From Sorangium aterium (GTDB taxonomy: Bacteria; Myxococcota_A; Polyangia; Polyangiales; Polyangiaceae), in assembly GCF_028368935.1 (NCBI RefSeq), contig NZ_JAQNDK010000003.1:558001-622000 (forward strand): a stretch of DNA of 64,000 bases, written 5' to 3'. The notes under the pieces are model-generated. The model was not told the DNA's origin. It saw only the letters and a list, made by a program, of their open reading frames with translations, and ran no database searches. Positions within the stretch are counted from its first letter, which is position 1, and each line of letters opens with the position of its first letter. Position numbers and translations under genes: made by a program. This document shows, piece by piece, positions 1 through 8,312 of the stretch.

Positions 1-1
1 C

Positions 2-523
2 GGCACCCTGACGAACTTCCGGACGATCAAGCAGGGCCTCGATCGCCTGCGCACCCTCGAGCGCATGAAGGAGGACGGCACCTACGAGCAGCTGCTCAAG
101 AAGGAGGTCGTCCGCCTCGAGAAGGAGCGCGAGCGGCTCGAGAAGTACCTCGGCGGCCTCAAGGGGATGGGCGGCCTCCCGGCGGCGATCTTCGTGATCG
201 ATCCGCACCAGGAGTCGATCGCGATCAGCGAGGCGCGCAAGCTGAACGTCCCGGTCGTGGCCATCACGGACACGAACTGCGACCCGGATCTCGTCGACTT
301 CGTGATCCCTGGCAACGACGACGCCATTCGCTCGATCCGGCTGATCACGGCCCGCGTCGCGGACGCGTGCGTCGAGGGCGCGCAGCGCCGCAAGGATCAC
401 GGCGAGGGCGCGCAGCAGGGGGCGGGCGGCGGTCGCGGCCAGCGCGACGAGATCAACGTCTACCAGGGCGGCCGCGGCGGCGGTCGCGGCGGCGGCGGCC
501 CGCGCCAGCAGCAGGCGTCGTAG
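2..523 (+). CDS. rpsB: 30S ribosomal protein S2, 3' part
   Basis: Small-subunit ribosomal protein S2; the 5' end lies outside the window and the frame is already open at base 2. Recognisable S2 blocks are [10 protein letters not shown] at the left edge, [12 protein letters not shown] and [14 protein letters not shown], followed by the domain end [10 protein letters not shown]. After that the protein has an extra tail of about 45 residues rich in Gly, Arg and Gln with RGG-like units, which the E. coli protein lacks. It is followed by tsf after about 270 bp, the usual rpsB-tsf order in bacteria, so both probably serve translation from one transcription unit. Identity is certain; the role of the tail is unknown. 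Confidence 0.97.
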   Translation, partial: GTLTNFRTIKQGLDRLRTLERMKEDGTYEQLLKKEVVRLEKERERLEKYLGGLKGMGGLPAAIFVIDPHQESIAISEARKLNVPVVAITDTNCDPDLVDFVIPGNDDAIRSIRLITARVADACVEGAQRRKDHGEGAQQGAGGGRGQRDEINVYQGGRGGGRGGGGPRQQQAS

Positions 524-637
524 CGCGGCGCGAGCCGCGACGGAGCGGCCCAGCGCCCGGGCGGTGGGGTGACGACGACGTCACCGGTCGCCTGGGCGGT
601 GTGGCAGCCGCGAGAGAGCAGAGAGGGCGCAGGGACA

Positions 638-690
638 GAAATGAAAATTTCACGCCTCTGCGCCTTCTGTGCCTCTGCGGTTCGACCCGC
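638..690. repeat. AT-containing tract with three 9-10 bp degenerate repeats
   Basis: Between rpsB and tsf, a short less GC-rich tract (gaaatgaaaatttcac) is followed by three imperfect repeats of the type ctctgcgcc / ttctgtgcc / tctgcggttc. A related three-repeat arm ending in gcggttc occurs at 16,331-16,362, so this may be a copy of a dispersed intergenic element. No coding signal is seen here. The tsf promoter could lie in this gap, but no convincing -35/-10 pair stands out. Confidence 0.35.
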
Positions 691-794
691 CCTCGCTCGG
701 GCCGTTCGTGCAACAGCAGTCGGACGTGTGGTGAACGGGGGCCGCTCGGCGCGGCCTCTTCCTATCTAGGTTCCAGGTTGAAGGAGAAAGAGCC

Positions 795-1745
795 ATGGCC
801 GGCATCAATGCGCAGGCGATCAAGGAGCTTCGTGAGCGTACCCAGGCGGGGATGAGCGACTGCAAGAGCGCCCTCACGGAGGCCGAGGGCGACATGGAGA
901 AGGCGGTCGAGATCATCCTGAAGAAGGGTCTCGCGAAGAGCGCCAAGCGGGCCGGCGCGTCCGCCACCGAGGGCGAGGTCCGCGCGGTGGTCGCGGCCGA
1001 CCGGCGGAGCGCGACGATGGTCGAGGTCAACATCCAGACCGACTTCGCCGCCCGCAACGACGCGTTCCGGCAGTTCGTCGGCGACGTGCTCTCGGCGGTC
1101 GAGAAGGCCCCCGACGGCGCGGACGCGGCTCAGCTCTCGATCGGCGGCAAGTCGATCGCCGACACGGCCACCGAGCTGACCGCGCGCATCGGCGAGAAGG
1201 TCGCGGTGCGCCGGTGGGATCGCGTGTCGATCCCGGCGGGCAAGCACGGCGTCACGCACGCGTACGTGCACCTCGGCGGCAAGATCGGCGTGCTCGTCGC
1301 GGTCGAGGCGTCGAGCCAGGCGGTGGCGGAGCACCCTGCGGTGCAGAAGTTCATCGACGAGACGGCGATGCAGGCCGCCGCGATGAGCCCGCTCGTCCTC
1401 CGCCGCGAGGAGGTCACGGAGGAGCTGAAGGCCAAGCAGAAGGAGATCTTCGAGGGGCAGCTGCGCGAGGATCCGAAGCCGAAGCCGGAGGCGGCGTGGC
1501 CCAAGATCATCGAGGGCAAGTTCAACAAGTGGTACTCGGAGGTCGCGCTGCTCGAGCAGGAGTCGGTGGAGGCCGCGTCGCGCGGCGAGGCCGGCCAGAC
1601 GATCGAGAAGCTCCTCCAGGCGGCGTCGAAGGCCGCCGGCGGCGAGCTCAAGCTCACGCGCTTCGTGCGGTACGAGCGCGGCGAGGGCATCGCCAAGAAA
1701 GAGGACGACTTCGCCGCCGAGGTGGCGAAGATGGCCGCGAGCTGA
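795..1745 (+). CDS. tsf: Translation elongation factor Ts
   Basis: Guanine-nucleotide exchange factor for EF-Tu, acting in the cytoplasm during elongation. The N-terminal UBA-like domain is clear (LRERTQAGMSDCKSAL, residues 13-27), and the EF-Tu contact motif reads TDFAARND at 82-89, a mild variant of TDFVARN. Length is 316 residues, somewhat above the E. coli 283. The start has a good ribosome-binding site (aaggag, spacer about 8). It lies downstream of rpsB as expected, and a deacetylase gene begins 9 bp after its stop, so read-through expression of that gene is likely. Confidence 0.97.
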   Translation: MAGINAQAIKELRERTQAGMSDCKSALTEAEGDMEKAVEIILKKGLAKSAKRAGASATEGEVRAVVAADRRSATMVEVNIQTDFAARNDAFRQFVGDVLSAVEKAPDGADAAQLSIGGKSIADTATELTARIGEKVAVRRWDRVSIPAGKHGVTHAYVHLGGKIGVLVAVEASSQAVAEHPAVQKFIDETAMQAAAMSPLVLRREEVTEELKAKQKEIFEGQLREDPKPKPEAAWPKIIEGKFNKWYSEVALLEQESVEAASRGEAGQTIEKLLQAASKAAGGELKLTRFVRYERGEGIAKKEDDFAAEVAKMAAS

Positions 1746-1754
1746 CGCGGTCCG

Positions 1755-2699
1755 ATGCGGGGGCGCCTCGCCGCCGTCTCGATCGACCTCGACGAGGTCC
1801 CGAACTACCTCGCCATCCACGGGCTCGCCGTCCCGGATCGCTCCGGGGCGGCGGTCGCGCTGAGCGCCGTCTACGACACGGCGCTCCCCCGCATCGCTGA
1901 TTTCGCAGCTTCCCACGGCATCCCCGTCACGCTGTTCGCGATAGGTCGCGACCTCGCGCGCCCCGAGAGCGCCGCGGCCTTGCGCGCGCTGAGCGACGCT
2001 GGCCACGCGGTCGAGAACCACTCGTACGGGCACCGCTACGACCTCTCGCGGCTCCCGCGCGCCGCGATCGCGCGGGAGGTGTTGCTGGGCGCCGAGGCCA
2101 TCGCGGAGGCGGTCGGCCGGCGTCCGACGGGCTTCCGCGCGCCGGGGTACACGGTGAGCGACGCGCTGTTCGACGCGCTCGACGCCGTCGGTGTCGCGTT
2201 CGACTCCTCGGTGTTCCCGTGCCCGCCGTACTACGCCGCGAAGGCGCTCACGATGGGCGTGCAGCGCGTGAAGGGGAGGGGATCCGCTGCGATCCTGGAC
2301 ACCCCGCGCGTGCTCGCGGCGCCGCGCCGGCCGTACCGGCCGGGGCGGCCGTGGTACCGGCGCGGCGGCCGGCGCTTCATCGAGCTGCCGATCCAGGTGA
2401 CGCCCGGGCTGCGCCTGCCGGTCATCGGGACGAGCGTGGCGCTCGCGGGCGCGCCGGGTGCGCGGCTCCTGGCGCGCGCGTGCGCCGAGGAGGCGCTCGT
2501 GAACCTGGAGCTGCACGGCATGGACTTCCTCGACCGGAGCGACGGCCTCGAGGCGCTCGCGCCGCACCAGCCGGAGCTCCGGGTGCCGCTGGGCAGGCGG
2601 CTCGAGGCGCTGGGGGCGTTCGTGGAGGAGCTTGCGCGGAGGGGAGCGAGCTTCGTGCGGCTGGACGAGGCGAGCCGGGAGCGCGGGCTCGTGGAGTGA
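1755..2699 (+). CDS. Polysaccharide deacetylase family protein (NodB fold)
   Basis: Predicted metal-dependent deacetylase of the carbohydrate esterase 4 type, removing acetyl groups from an N-acetylated glycan in the envelope or a polysaccharide. The N-terminal strand SIDLDEVPNY (9-18) supplies the Asp positions, HSYGHRY (89-95) gives the two His metal ligands, and GFRAPGY (126-132) is the usual substrate-site loop. The 314-residue length fits a single catalytic domain. There is no obvious signal peptide, so site of action is uncertain. It follows tsf by 9 bp, but a functional link is not implied. Substrate cannot be read from the sequence. Confidence 0.85.
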   Translation: MRGRLAAVSIDLDEVPNYLAIHGLAVPDRSGAAVALSAVYDTALPRIADFAASHGIPVTLFAIGRDLARPESAAALRALSDAGHAVENHSYGHRYDLSRLPRAAIAREVLLGAEAIAEAVGRRPTGFRAPGYTVSDALFDALDAVGVAFDSSVFPCPPYYAAKALTMGVQRVKGRGSAAILDTPRVLAAPRRPYRPGRPWYRRGGRRFIELPIQVTPGLRLPVIGTSVALAGAPGARLLARACAEEALVNLELHGMDFLDRSDGLEALAPHQPELRVPLGRRLEALGAFVEELARRGASFVRLDEASRERGLVE

Positions 2700-2765
2700 C
2701 CGGCGGTGCCGGCGGGCGGCGCGAATTCCCTGACGAGCATGGTGCCGTCGGGTACCTTCCCGGCG

Positions 2766-4103
2766 ATGGAGTTCGAGCGCCTCCAGGAGCTCTACAACCG
2801 CTGCAACCCCGACGAGCCGCTGTCGCCGGGCGATGAGCGCAACGTGGACATCGACGTCCGCGGCGTCCGCGGGGCTCACTGGACGAACAAGCTCGCGCGT
2901 CAGATCGAGCTCTCCAGAACGCCTGTCTGCCAGCTCTTCACCGGCCTCCGCGGCACGGGGAAGAGCACCGAGATCCAGCGCCTCGCCGCCAGGCTCTCTG
3001 ATCCGAAGCGGCGCAACCTGCTCACGGTCCTGATCGACGCGGACGATGTCCTCGACCTGACCGTGGAGATCGACATCTCGGACGTGCTCGCGCTCGTGCT
3101 GCTCCACACCGAGCGTACCGTCCTGGCCGCGGAGGGCGAGGACGCGGCCGGTGCGTTGACGGACGGGCCTCACCGGCGGCTCTGGGCGTGGCTCTCGCGG
3201 ACCGACGTGGAGATCGGAAAGCTCACCGCGGGCGTGGAGGCGGGGGCGAAGACCGGGGTCGAGCTCAACCTCAAGACCAACCCCACCGTACGCCACCGGG
3301 TCCGCGAGATCGTGGCCCGGCACCTCTCCACGTTCGTCCGCTTCGTGCACGACGAGCTCCGGGAGCTCGACTGGCGCGCGCGCAAGCTCGGGCGCTCCGG
3401 CGTCGTGATCCTCTTCGACTCGCTGGAGAAGCTCCGGGGCACGAGCCTCACGTGGAAGCCGGTGCTCGAGAGCGCCGAGCGCATCTTCTCGACCGGCGCG
3501 CCCTACCTCCAGCTCCCGGTGCACGTGCTCTACACGATCCCGCCGGCGCTCGCGCGCCGCATGGTCGAGCCGCCGGTGTCGTTCCTGCCGATGATCAAGG
3601 TCCGGGACGCCGAGGGCAGGCTCCACCCCGAGGGCGTCGAGGTCATCGCGGAGCTCGTGAAGAGGCGCATCGACGAGGACGCGCTCCGCGAGATCTTCGG
3701 CGAATCCGCGCTCCGGGACCGGCTCCGCGCCATCGCGCTGTGGTCGGGCGGCTACCCGCGCGAGATCGTGCGGCTGCTCCAGACGCTGCTCGAGCTCGAG
3801 ACGTTCCCCGTGGACGCGAAGACGCTCGAGCGGGAGCTCCACCGCGCGGGGAACGCCTACCGGAGCATCGTCTACGACAGCGGCGCGATCCCGTGGCTCG
3901 CCACGGTGAACCGCACGAAGCGGCTCATCACGAACAACGAGCAGGAGCGCGAGGCCGCCGACCACCTGCTTCAGAACAACGTCATCCTGCGTTACCTCAA
4001 CGACGACGAGTGGGTCGACGTCCACCCATCGGTGGCGGGGATGCAGGAGCTCGCCGGTCCCTTCCCCGACGTGAAGGACGCCGCGCCGGAGCAGGGCGCA
4101 TGA
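2766..4103 (+). CDS. P-loop ATPase, first gene of an ATPase/TPR pair
   Basis: AAA/STAND-like ATPase of 445 residues, function unknown. A Walker A motif GLRGTGKST lies at about 60-68, and the segment VVILFDSLEKL near 215-225 is a plausible Walker B. I chose ATG 2766 (MEFERLQELY); an in-frame GTG at 2706 would add 20 residues lacking character. Its last four bases (ATGA) overlap the start of the next gene, so the two proteins are translationally coupled and probably made in fixed ratio. The partner is a TPR protein. Such ATPase-TPR pairs are often signalling or defence modules, but nothing here identifies a trigger or effector domain. Confidence 0.75.
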   Translation: MEFERLQELYNRCNPDEPLSPGDERNVDIDVRGVRGAHWTNKLARQIELSRTPVCQLFTGLRGTGKSTEIQRLAARLSDPKRRNLLTVLIDADDVLDLTVEIDISDVLALVLLHTERTVLAAEGEDAAGALTDGPHRRLWAWLSRTDVEIGKLTAGVEAGAKTGVELNLKTNPTVRHRVREIVARHLSTFVRFVHDELRELDWRARKLGRSGVVILFDSLEKLRGTSLTWKPVLESAERIFSTGAPYLQLPVHVLYTIPPALARRMVEPPVSFLPMIKVRDAEGRLHPEGVEVIAELVKRRIDEDALREIFGESALRDRLRAIALWSGGYPREIVRLLQTLLELETFPVDAKTLERELHRAGNAYRSIVYDSGAIPWLATVNRTKRLITNNEQEREAADHLLQNNVILRYLNDDEWVDVHPSVAGMQELAGPFPDVKDAAPEQGA

Positions 4104-6133
4104 CCGGCGCCGCGGGCGGGGAGCGCTCGCGGCTCATCCGGGCGCTCGCGCTCTCGCGGCGGTTCCACCTGTACCTTGCGCGGTGCGCGAGCCCTCGCGC
4201 GGCGGATCAGCTGGTCGCCGAGATCGCCGCGGAGCTCCCGCGGCTCGGGCGCGCCGACGTCCGCCTCGTGCGGCTGGAGCCGTACAGCGGCCGGCCTTCG
4301 GACGCGCCGCTCGCCGACGGCGAGCTGGCGGATCGCGTCCTGGTCCCGCTCCTCGACGCGCCCGAGGAGCTCCGCAGCGCGATCCACCTCGTCGACGCGT
4401 CGCGCGCGGCGTACGCGGACACGGAGGCGTGGGCGCGGTTCCTCTCGCTCTGGAACGAGAAGCGCAACGTCCTCGGCCCGTCTCACGGCGAGGTCGTGGT
4501 GATGCTGCCAGCCGCGCTCGCGCCGGTGTTTGCGGCAGTGGCGCCGGATGTCTGGTCGATCCGGAGCGGGGAGTACGTCATCGACGAGGACGCGAGCGAG
4601 CGCGAGGCCGGTCTCGATGTCCGCGAGTCGGGGCCGATGCCCATGGCGGCGAAGAGGAGGAGCGACGATGGGCTCTTCGTGCTGCCCGAGCGCCTCTTGG
4701 AGGCCCACGTGGCGGCGCCGACGGCGCTGGCGAGCGCGAGCGGGCGCACCGACGATGCGCTGTTGCTCGTGCGCGCCGTCTCGCCGCTTGCGCTCTTCGG
4801 CGGCGATCTCGTGGTCGGGCCGTGGGTCGGTGATTTCCTCTTCCAGAGCGGGGCCGGCGCTCTGTTGAGCGAGCTGCATGCGCTGGAGCAGCGCGGCCTC
4901 GCCGAGGTCGCGCCGCCCCTCCGGGCGCGGCGGATGCTGCGCGTCGCCAATGCGCTGCTCGCTGAGCGGCGCTTCGGCGAGGCCGAGGCGCTCTACTCCG
5001 ACCTCCTGGCCCTCATCGAGGCCGACGATGCGGAGCTGACCGCCGTCGCGCTCTCGCACCTCGCCATCGCGGTGGCCGCGCAGGATCGCGCCGATGCCGC
5101 CGCTGTCCATGCCAACCGGGCGTACTGGCTCGTCGGGGCCGAGTCCGGCCGACGGGGCGTCGGCGCGCTCAAGTTACCGGACGTGCGGCAGGCGAGCGCG
5201 CTCGTGCAGTGGTGCCTCGGTCACCTCGAGCACGCGGACCTGCTCGACCAGATGCTCGTGATCGCGCCGAAGGGAGGGATCTATCGATGGCGCCCTTACG
5301 TGCCATTCGGCAACGTTCTGTCGCGCGTTCTCCGGCTGGTTGAGCGCGGCCGCGTCGCCAGAGCGCTGGCGCAGAGCCGCGCGCTGGCCTCTCTCGATCT
5401 GCACGAGGAGCAAATCGAGGGAGTGCATGAGGTCTGGCGCATCGCCCGTGCGGACATCGAGTTCCTCTCCGGCAACATCGATTCGTCGCTCCGGGAGCTC
5501 GAGCAAGCCGCTGTCGAGGACGCTGCCTGGCCGGCGGAGCACGCGAGCCTCGCTGGCCGCCGCGAGATCGCCGTGGCGCTCATCGAGATCGTTCGGGGAA
5601 ACGAGGATCGGGCCTCGAAGATCCTCAGGCGAGCGAGGCATGCAGCGGTTCAATCGCGCTCGGAGCTCGATCTAGAAGGCGGTTGCCGGGCAGCGGCCTT
5701 TCATGCGGTGACGTCCGGGCTCCTCGCGATGGTCACGGGGGATCCTGGAGGCGCCGCCACGTGGTTTGACAACGCGCGTGCTCGGATCGCCGACTGGGGG
5801 CGATTGGGCCTGGACCGGCGATCACGCCTTCGCGCGCAGCTCTTCGTCGAGCTGCTTCGAGCCGCGCTCCAGCCGGAGGATGACGGCGCTGTCGCGGCCG
5901 CGCGCGACCTCACCCGCCAGGCCGAGGCGCTCCTCGGCGACACCGCGGAGGATCACATGAGCCGCGCGCTCGCGGTCGCGGCGCACCGGGAGCTCGCGCG
6001 GCGCCTCGCGGGGGCAGGGGGCGGGGACGCTCGCGCCGCCGCGCAGCGGGCCGCGGCGCTCGCCCAACCCCTCGGCAACCTCGGTGTGCCCGCGTGGGAC
6101 GAGCTGCTTCGCGCTGCAGAGCGCGCGCGCTGA
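4100..6133 (+). CDS. TPR-type protein coupled to the upstream ATPase
   Basis: Protein of 677 residues starting at ATG 4100, which overlaps the ATPase stop. The N-terminal 150-170 residues look like a NTPase-fold domain without a P-loop: alternating strands and helices (FHLYLARCASP, GEVVVMLPAALAP) ending in DVWSIRSGEY. That ending matches the DLW-x-x-RSG-x-F pattern I associate with STAND-like TPR proteins. From about residue 270 onward the sequence is helical and TPR-like (RMLRVANALLAERRFGEAEALY and similar). No transmembrane segment or signal peptide is visible. It probably forms a cytoplasmic complex with the ATPase. The role is inferred only from architecture. Confidence 0.72.
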   Translation: MTGAAGGERSRLIRALALSRRFHLYLARCASPRAADQLVAEIAAELPRLGRADVRLVRLEPYSGRPSDAPLADGELADRVLVPLLDAPEELRSAIHLVDASRAAYADTEAWARFLSLWNEKRNVLGPSHGEVVVMLPAALAPVFAAVAPDVWSIRSGEYVIDEDASEREAGLDVRESGPMPMAAKRRSDDGLFVLPERLLEAHVAAPTALASASGRTDDALLLVRAVSPLALFGGDLVVGPWVGDFLFQSGAGALLSELHALEQRGLAEVAPPLRARRMLRVANALLAERRFGEAEALYSDLLALIEADDAELTAVALSHLAIAVAAQDRADAAAVHANRAYWLVGAESGRRGVGALKLPDVRQASALVQWCLGHLEHADLLDQMLVIAPKGGIYRWRPYVPFGNVLSRVLRLVERGRVARALAQSRALASLDLHEEQIEGVHEVWRIARADIEFLSGNIDSSLRELEQAAVEDAAWPAEHASLAGRREIAVALIEIVRGNEDRASKILRRARHAAVQSRSELDLEGGCRAAAFHAVTSGLLAMVTGDPGGAATWFDNARARIADWGRLGLDRRSRLRAQLFVELLRAALQPEDDGAVAAARDLTRQAEALLGDTAEDHMSRALAVAAHRELARRLAGAGGGDARAAAQRAAALAQPLGNLGVPAWDELLRAAERAR

Positions 6134-6744
6134 GCTTCGCCCGCAGGCGACCTCCATGAGGAAGCGCAGCCGGCTGAGTAGGGAGGGGGAGTGGAACAGA
6201 CGCGATGCGTCATGCGCGTGCTCCTCGTGCGTCATGTTCGCGTTCCTGGCGTGTGGTGCGCGCGCTCCCGGCGCGTCGTGCGCTGGGTCCTGCCGTGTCT
6301 GGCGGGTGGCGTGCAATGGCCCCCGCGTGTTGTTTGCGCGGTGTGCGCGCGCTCGCCCCGCCTGCGCGCGACGTTGTTCCGCGTGGTGCGCGCGTCCCGG
6401 TGCGTGGTGCGCGCGTTCCGGCGCGTGGTGCGCGCGTCCCGGTGCGTGGTGCGCGCGTTCCGGCGCGTGGTGCGCGCGTCCCGGCGCGTGGTGCGCTGGT
6501 GCGACCGCCGTCCCGCGCTTTCGCCCGCCGGCCTCGCGCGCGATCCCCGGCCGTCGTGGCGCTGCTCATCCTGCGCTTCGCGCGCGCCGCATCCTGCCAT
6601 GCGCGTCCCCGCCGGCGGCTGTGTGCCGTGTCCCGGGCGTGGTGCGCCCCTGCGCCTCATCGGATCGGGCTGTCGCGACGTGATCCTGCCCAGCAGAGGC
6701 GCCCGCTTTCCTTTCGTTGGCGCCCTCCCGTAGCCTCTCTTCTC
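6134..6744. other. Repeat-rich intergenic region
   Basis: About 610 bp with no credible gene. Frames run open through it only because it is built of cgtggtgcgcgcg-type units. A compact 21-bp tandem array lies at 6381-6495, and looser related copies start around 6220. Open frames covering it read as Arg/Val/Ala-rich low complexity in every phase. The promoter of the gene at 6745 should be near the right end, but I see no clear motif. Confidence 0.6.
6381..6495. repeat. 21-bp tandem repeat, about 5.5 copies
   Basis: Five complete 21-bp units of gcgtggtgcgcgcgt followed by cccggt, ttccggc or cccggc, then a partial sixth. The variable end alternates between the first two types in the first four units, giving a 42-bp higher-order period. 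That suggests duplication of a dimer. No spacer sequences exist, so this is not CRISPR. Confidence 0.85.
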
Positions 6745-7770
6745 ATGGCCACTTCCAAGACCAAGAAGCCCGCGCCGGCGGCATCGCCGGCCGAGGTACC
6801 GATCGTCTCATCGACCACCATCACCCTCGACGCGCTCGCGAGGGAGCTCGGCCCCGCGGATGGCGCGTTCGCCGCGCGCACCTACGCGGGCATCCCCGAG
6901 GAGGACCTCGTCACCGAGGGGACGCGCATCGACTCGCAGAGCCTCATCGATGACGTCCCGCACTTCGTCGCCTCGGCGCGGCGGATCCTGGGCTCGCTGT
7001 CCGAGGCGCAGCGCGCCAAGGTGCGCATGCCCGCGGCGCTCTTGCCGCTGCTCGTCGCTGAGGCGGGCCGGCTCCAGGCGATGAAGCGGTCGCACGACGC
7101 CGCGGCGACCGAGGCCGCAGGCGCGAGGGCCGCGCTGGAGGTGCAGGGGCGGAGCGCGATGCGCGACGGCATCGGCGAGCGCGATCTCTGCTACGACGGC
7201 CTGCGCAACGCGCTCGGCGCTCGCCGCATGGCGCGGGTCGACGCCGTCGTGGGGCGCGCAGACTCCCCCGAGAGCCTCGCCAAGGGCCTCGAGGCGCTCG
7301 CGAGCTTCATCGACGAGACCCGACGGGCCGATCCCGCGCAGGACGCGAAGCTCCTCGAGGACTACGGCGTCGGCGCCGAGTGCGCGGCCGCGCTCCGGGC
7401 CACGGCGCAGCGGGTGCGCGGCGTCGCCAGCGTCCAGATCGCCGCGGGGCGGCGGGTGACGCAGCGCGCGCTCGACCTGCAGGACGGGCGGGTCGCGGTC
7501 GTGATCGAGAAGATCCTCCGCGCCTTCCGCGCGGCGCGCCGGGTCGATGGAACGATCCTGGTCCCCGAGCTGAACAAGGCCGCATGGATGTTCGAGGCCC
7601 GCTCCGGCAGCTCCGCCAAGAAGCCCCCGCCCGCCGGAGAGAAGCCCTCGTCCGGCGGAGAGAAACCCTCGTCCGCCGGAGAGACTCTCCCGCCGGCCGC
7701 CGGCGGCGCCCCGGGCGCCGTACCGTCGGCGCAGGGAGAGACGACGCCGATCCTCGGCGCCGACGGCTGA
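6745..7770 (+). CDS. Hypothetical protein with low-complexity C-terminal repeats
   Basis: Unrecognised 341-residue cytoplasmic protein. ATG 6745 (MATSKTKKPAPAAS) is preferred because the frame upstream runs through tandem repeats. The central part is predicted helical and Ala/Arg/Glu-rich (about 60-280). The tail carries near-repeats of AGEKPSS/GGEKPSS/AGETLPP at about 295-320, a disordered linker-like end. No membrane segment, signal or catalytic motif is visible. It converges on crcB, whose stop is about 70 bp away on the other strand. It may be a lineage-specific myxobacterial protein; that is a guess. Confidence 0.7.
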   Translation: MATSKTKKPAPAASPAEVPIVSSTTITLDALARELGPADGAFAARTYAGIPEEDLVTEGTRIDSQSLIDDVPHFVASARRILGSLSEAQRAKVRMPAALLPLLVAEAGRLQAMKRSHDAAATEAAGARAALEVQGRSAMRDGIGERDLCYDGLRNALGARRMARVDAVVGRADSPESLAKGLEALASFIDETRRADPAQDAKLLEDYGVGAECAAALRATAQRVRGVASVQIAAGRRVTQRALDLQDGRVAVVIEKILRAFRAARRVDGTILVPELNKAAWMFEARSGSSAKKPPPAGEKPSSGGEKPSSAGETLPPAAGGAPGAVPSAQGETTPILGADG

Positions 7771-7839
7771 GCCTCGTCCCCCTGGACCACGGGCGGCGCC
7801 GCGTGCCGCCCGCGCCCTCCACGGCCCGTCTCGACGCCT

Positions 7840-8223
7840 TCAGCCCGCGATGAGCCGCCTCGCGACGACCATCCCGAGGACGCCGGCGAGCAAGCAAGCG
7901 ACCAGCGTGATCGCGATGTTGGCGAGCCCCGCCGCCCACGACTTGTACTCGATGAGCCGGATCGTCTCGTTGTTGAAGCTCGAGTACGTGGTGAAGCCGC
8001 CCATGACGCCGGTGCTCAGGCTGAGGCGGAGCGTCGGCGACAGGAGCTCCGTCGTCGCGGCGACCTCTCCGATGGCGCCGAGCAAGAACGATCCGATCAC
8101 GTTGACCGCGAGCGTCCCATACGGAAACTCGGCGCCGAAGCGCTGCTGGCACCACGTCGACAGCCCGTACCGGGCGAGCGTTCCCGCTGCGCCACCGAGA
8201 CCGATCCAGAACCACCGCTCCAT
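7840..8223 (-). CDS. crcB: CrcB/Fluc-type fluoride channel
   Basis: Small membrane protein of 127 residues exporting fluoride as a dual-topology dimer. It has four hydrophobic segments. Family signatures include GGAAGTLARYGLS near the N-terminus, PYGTLAVNVIGSFLLG in the second segment and STGVMGGFTTYSSFN, the loop that lines the fluoride pore. The start MERWFWIGLG (8223) fits family length and has an AGGTG-like site about 6 bp upstream; an upstream extension to 8301 is unlikely. It is divergent from the ATPase gene at 8313. No fluoride (crcB-motif) riboswitch is recognisable in the 89-bp gap. Confidence 0.93.
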   Translation of the reverse strand: MERWFWIGLGGAAGTLARYGLSTWCQQRFGAEFPYGTLAVNVIGSFLLGAIGEVAATTELLSPTLRLSLSTGVMGGFTTYSSFNNETIRLIEYKSWAAGLANIAITLVACLLAGVLGMVVARRLIAG

Positions 8224-8312
8224 TCGTTTCACCTTCTCGCTCGAGTCGCGAAGATCGTGAACGGCGGCCGCGCACTTGCGTCCTATCCGCTGCTGGCCCA
8301 ACGCTGGCGCGA

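Noticed and set aside
762-4025. 1087-codon minus-strand open frame
   Set aside because: Antisense shadow of tsf, the deacetylase and the ATPase; composition is Arg/Leu/Asp noise caused by high GC third positions.
6205-6744. 180-codon N-terminal extension of the hypothetical gene at 6745
   Set aside because: It runs through 21-bp tandem repeats and reads as VRGARVPARG repeats; the ATG at 6745 starts normal protein sequence.
8224-8312. Fluoride riboswitch ahead of crcB
   Set aside because: No match to the crcB-motif pseudoknot consensus could be found in the 89-bp leader.
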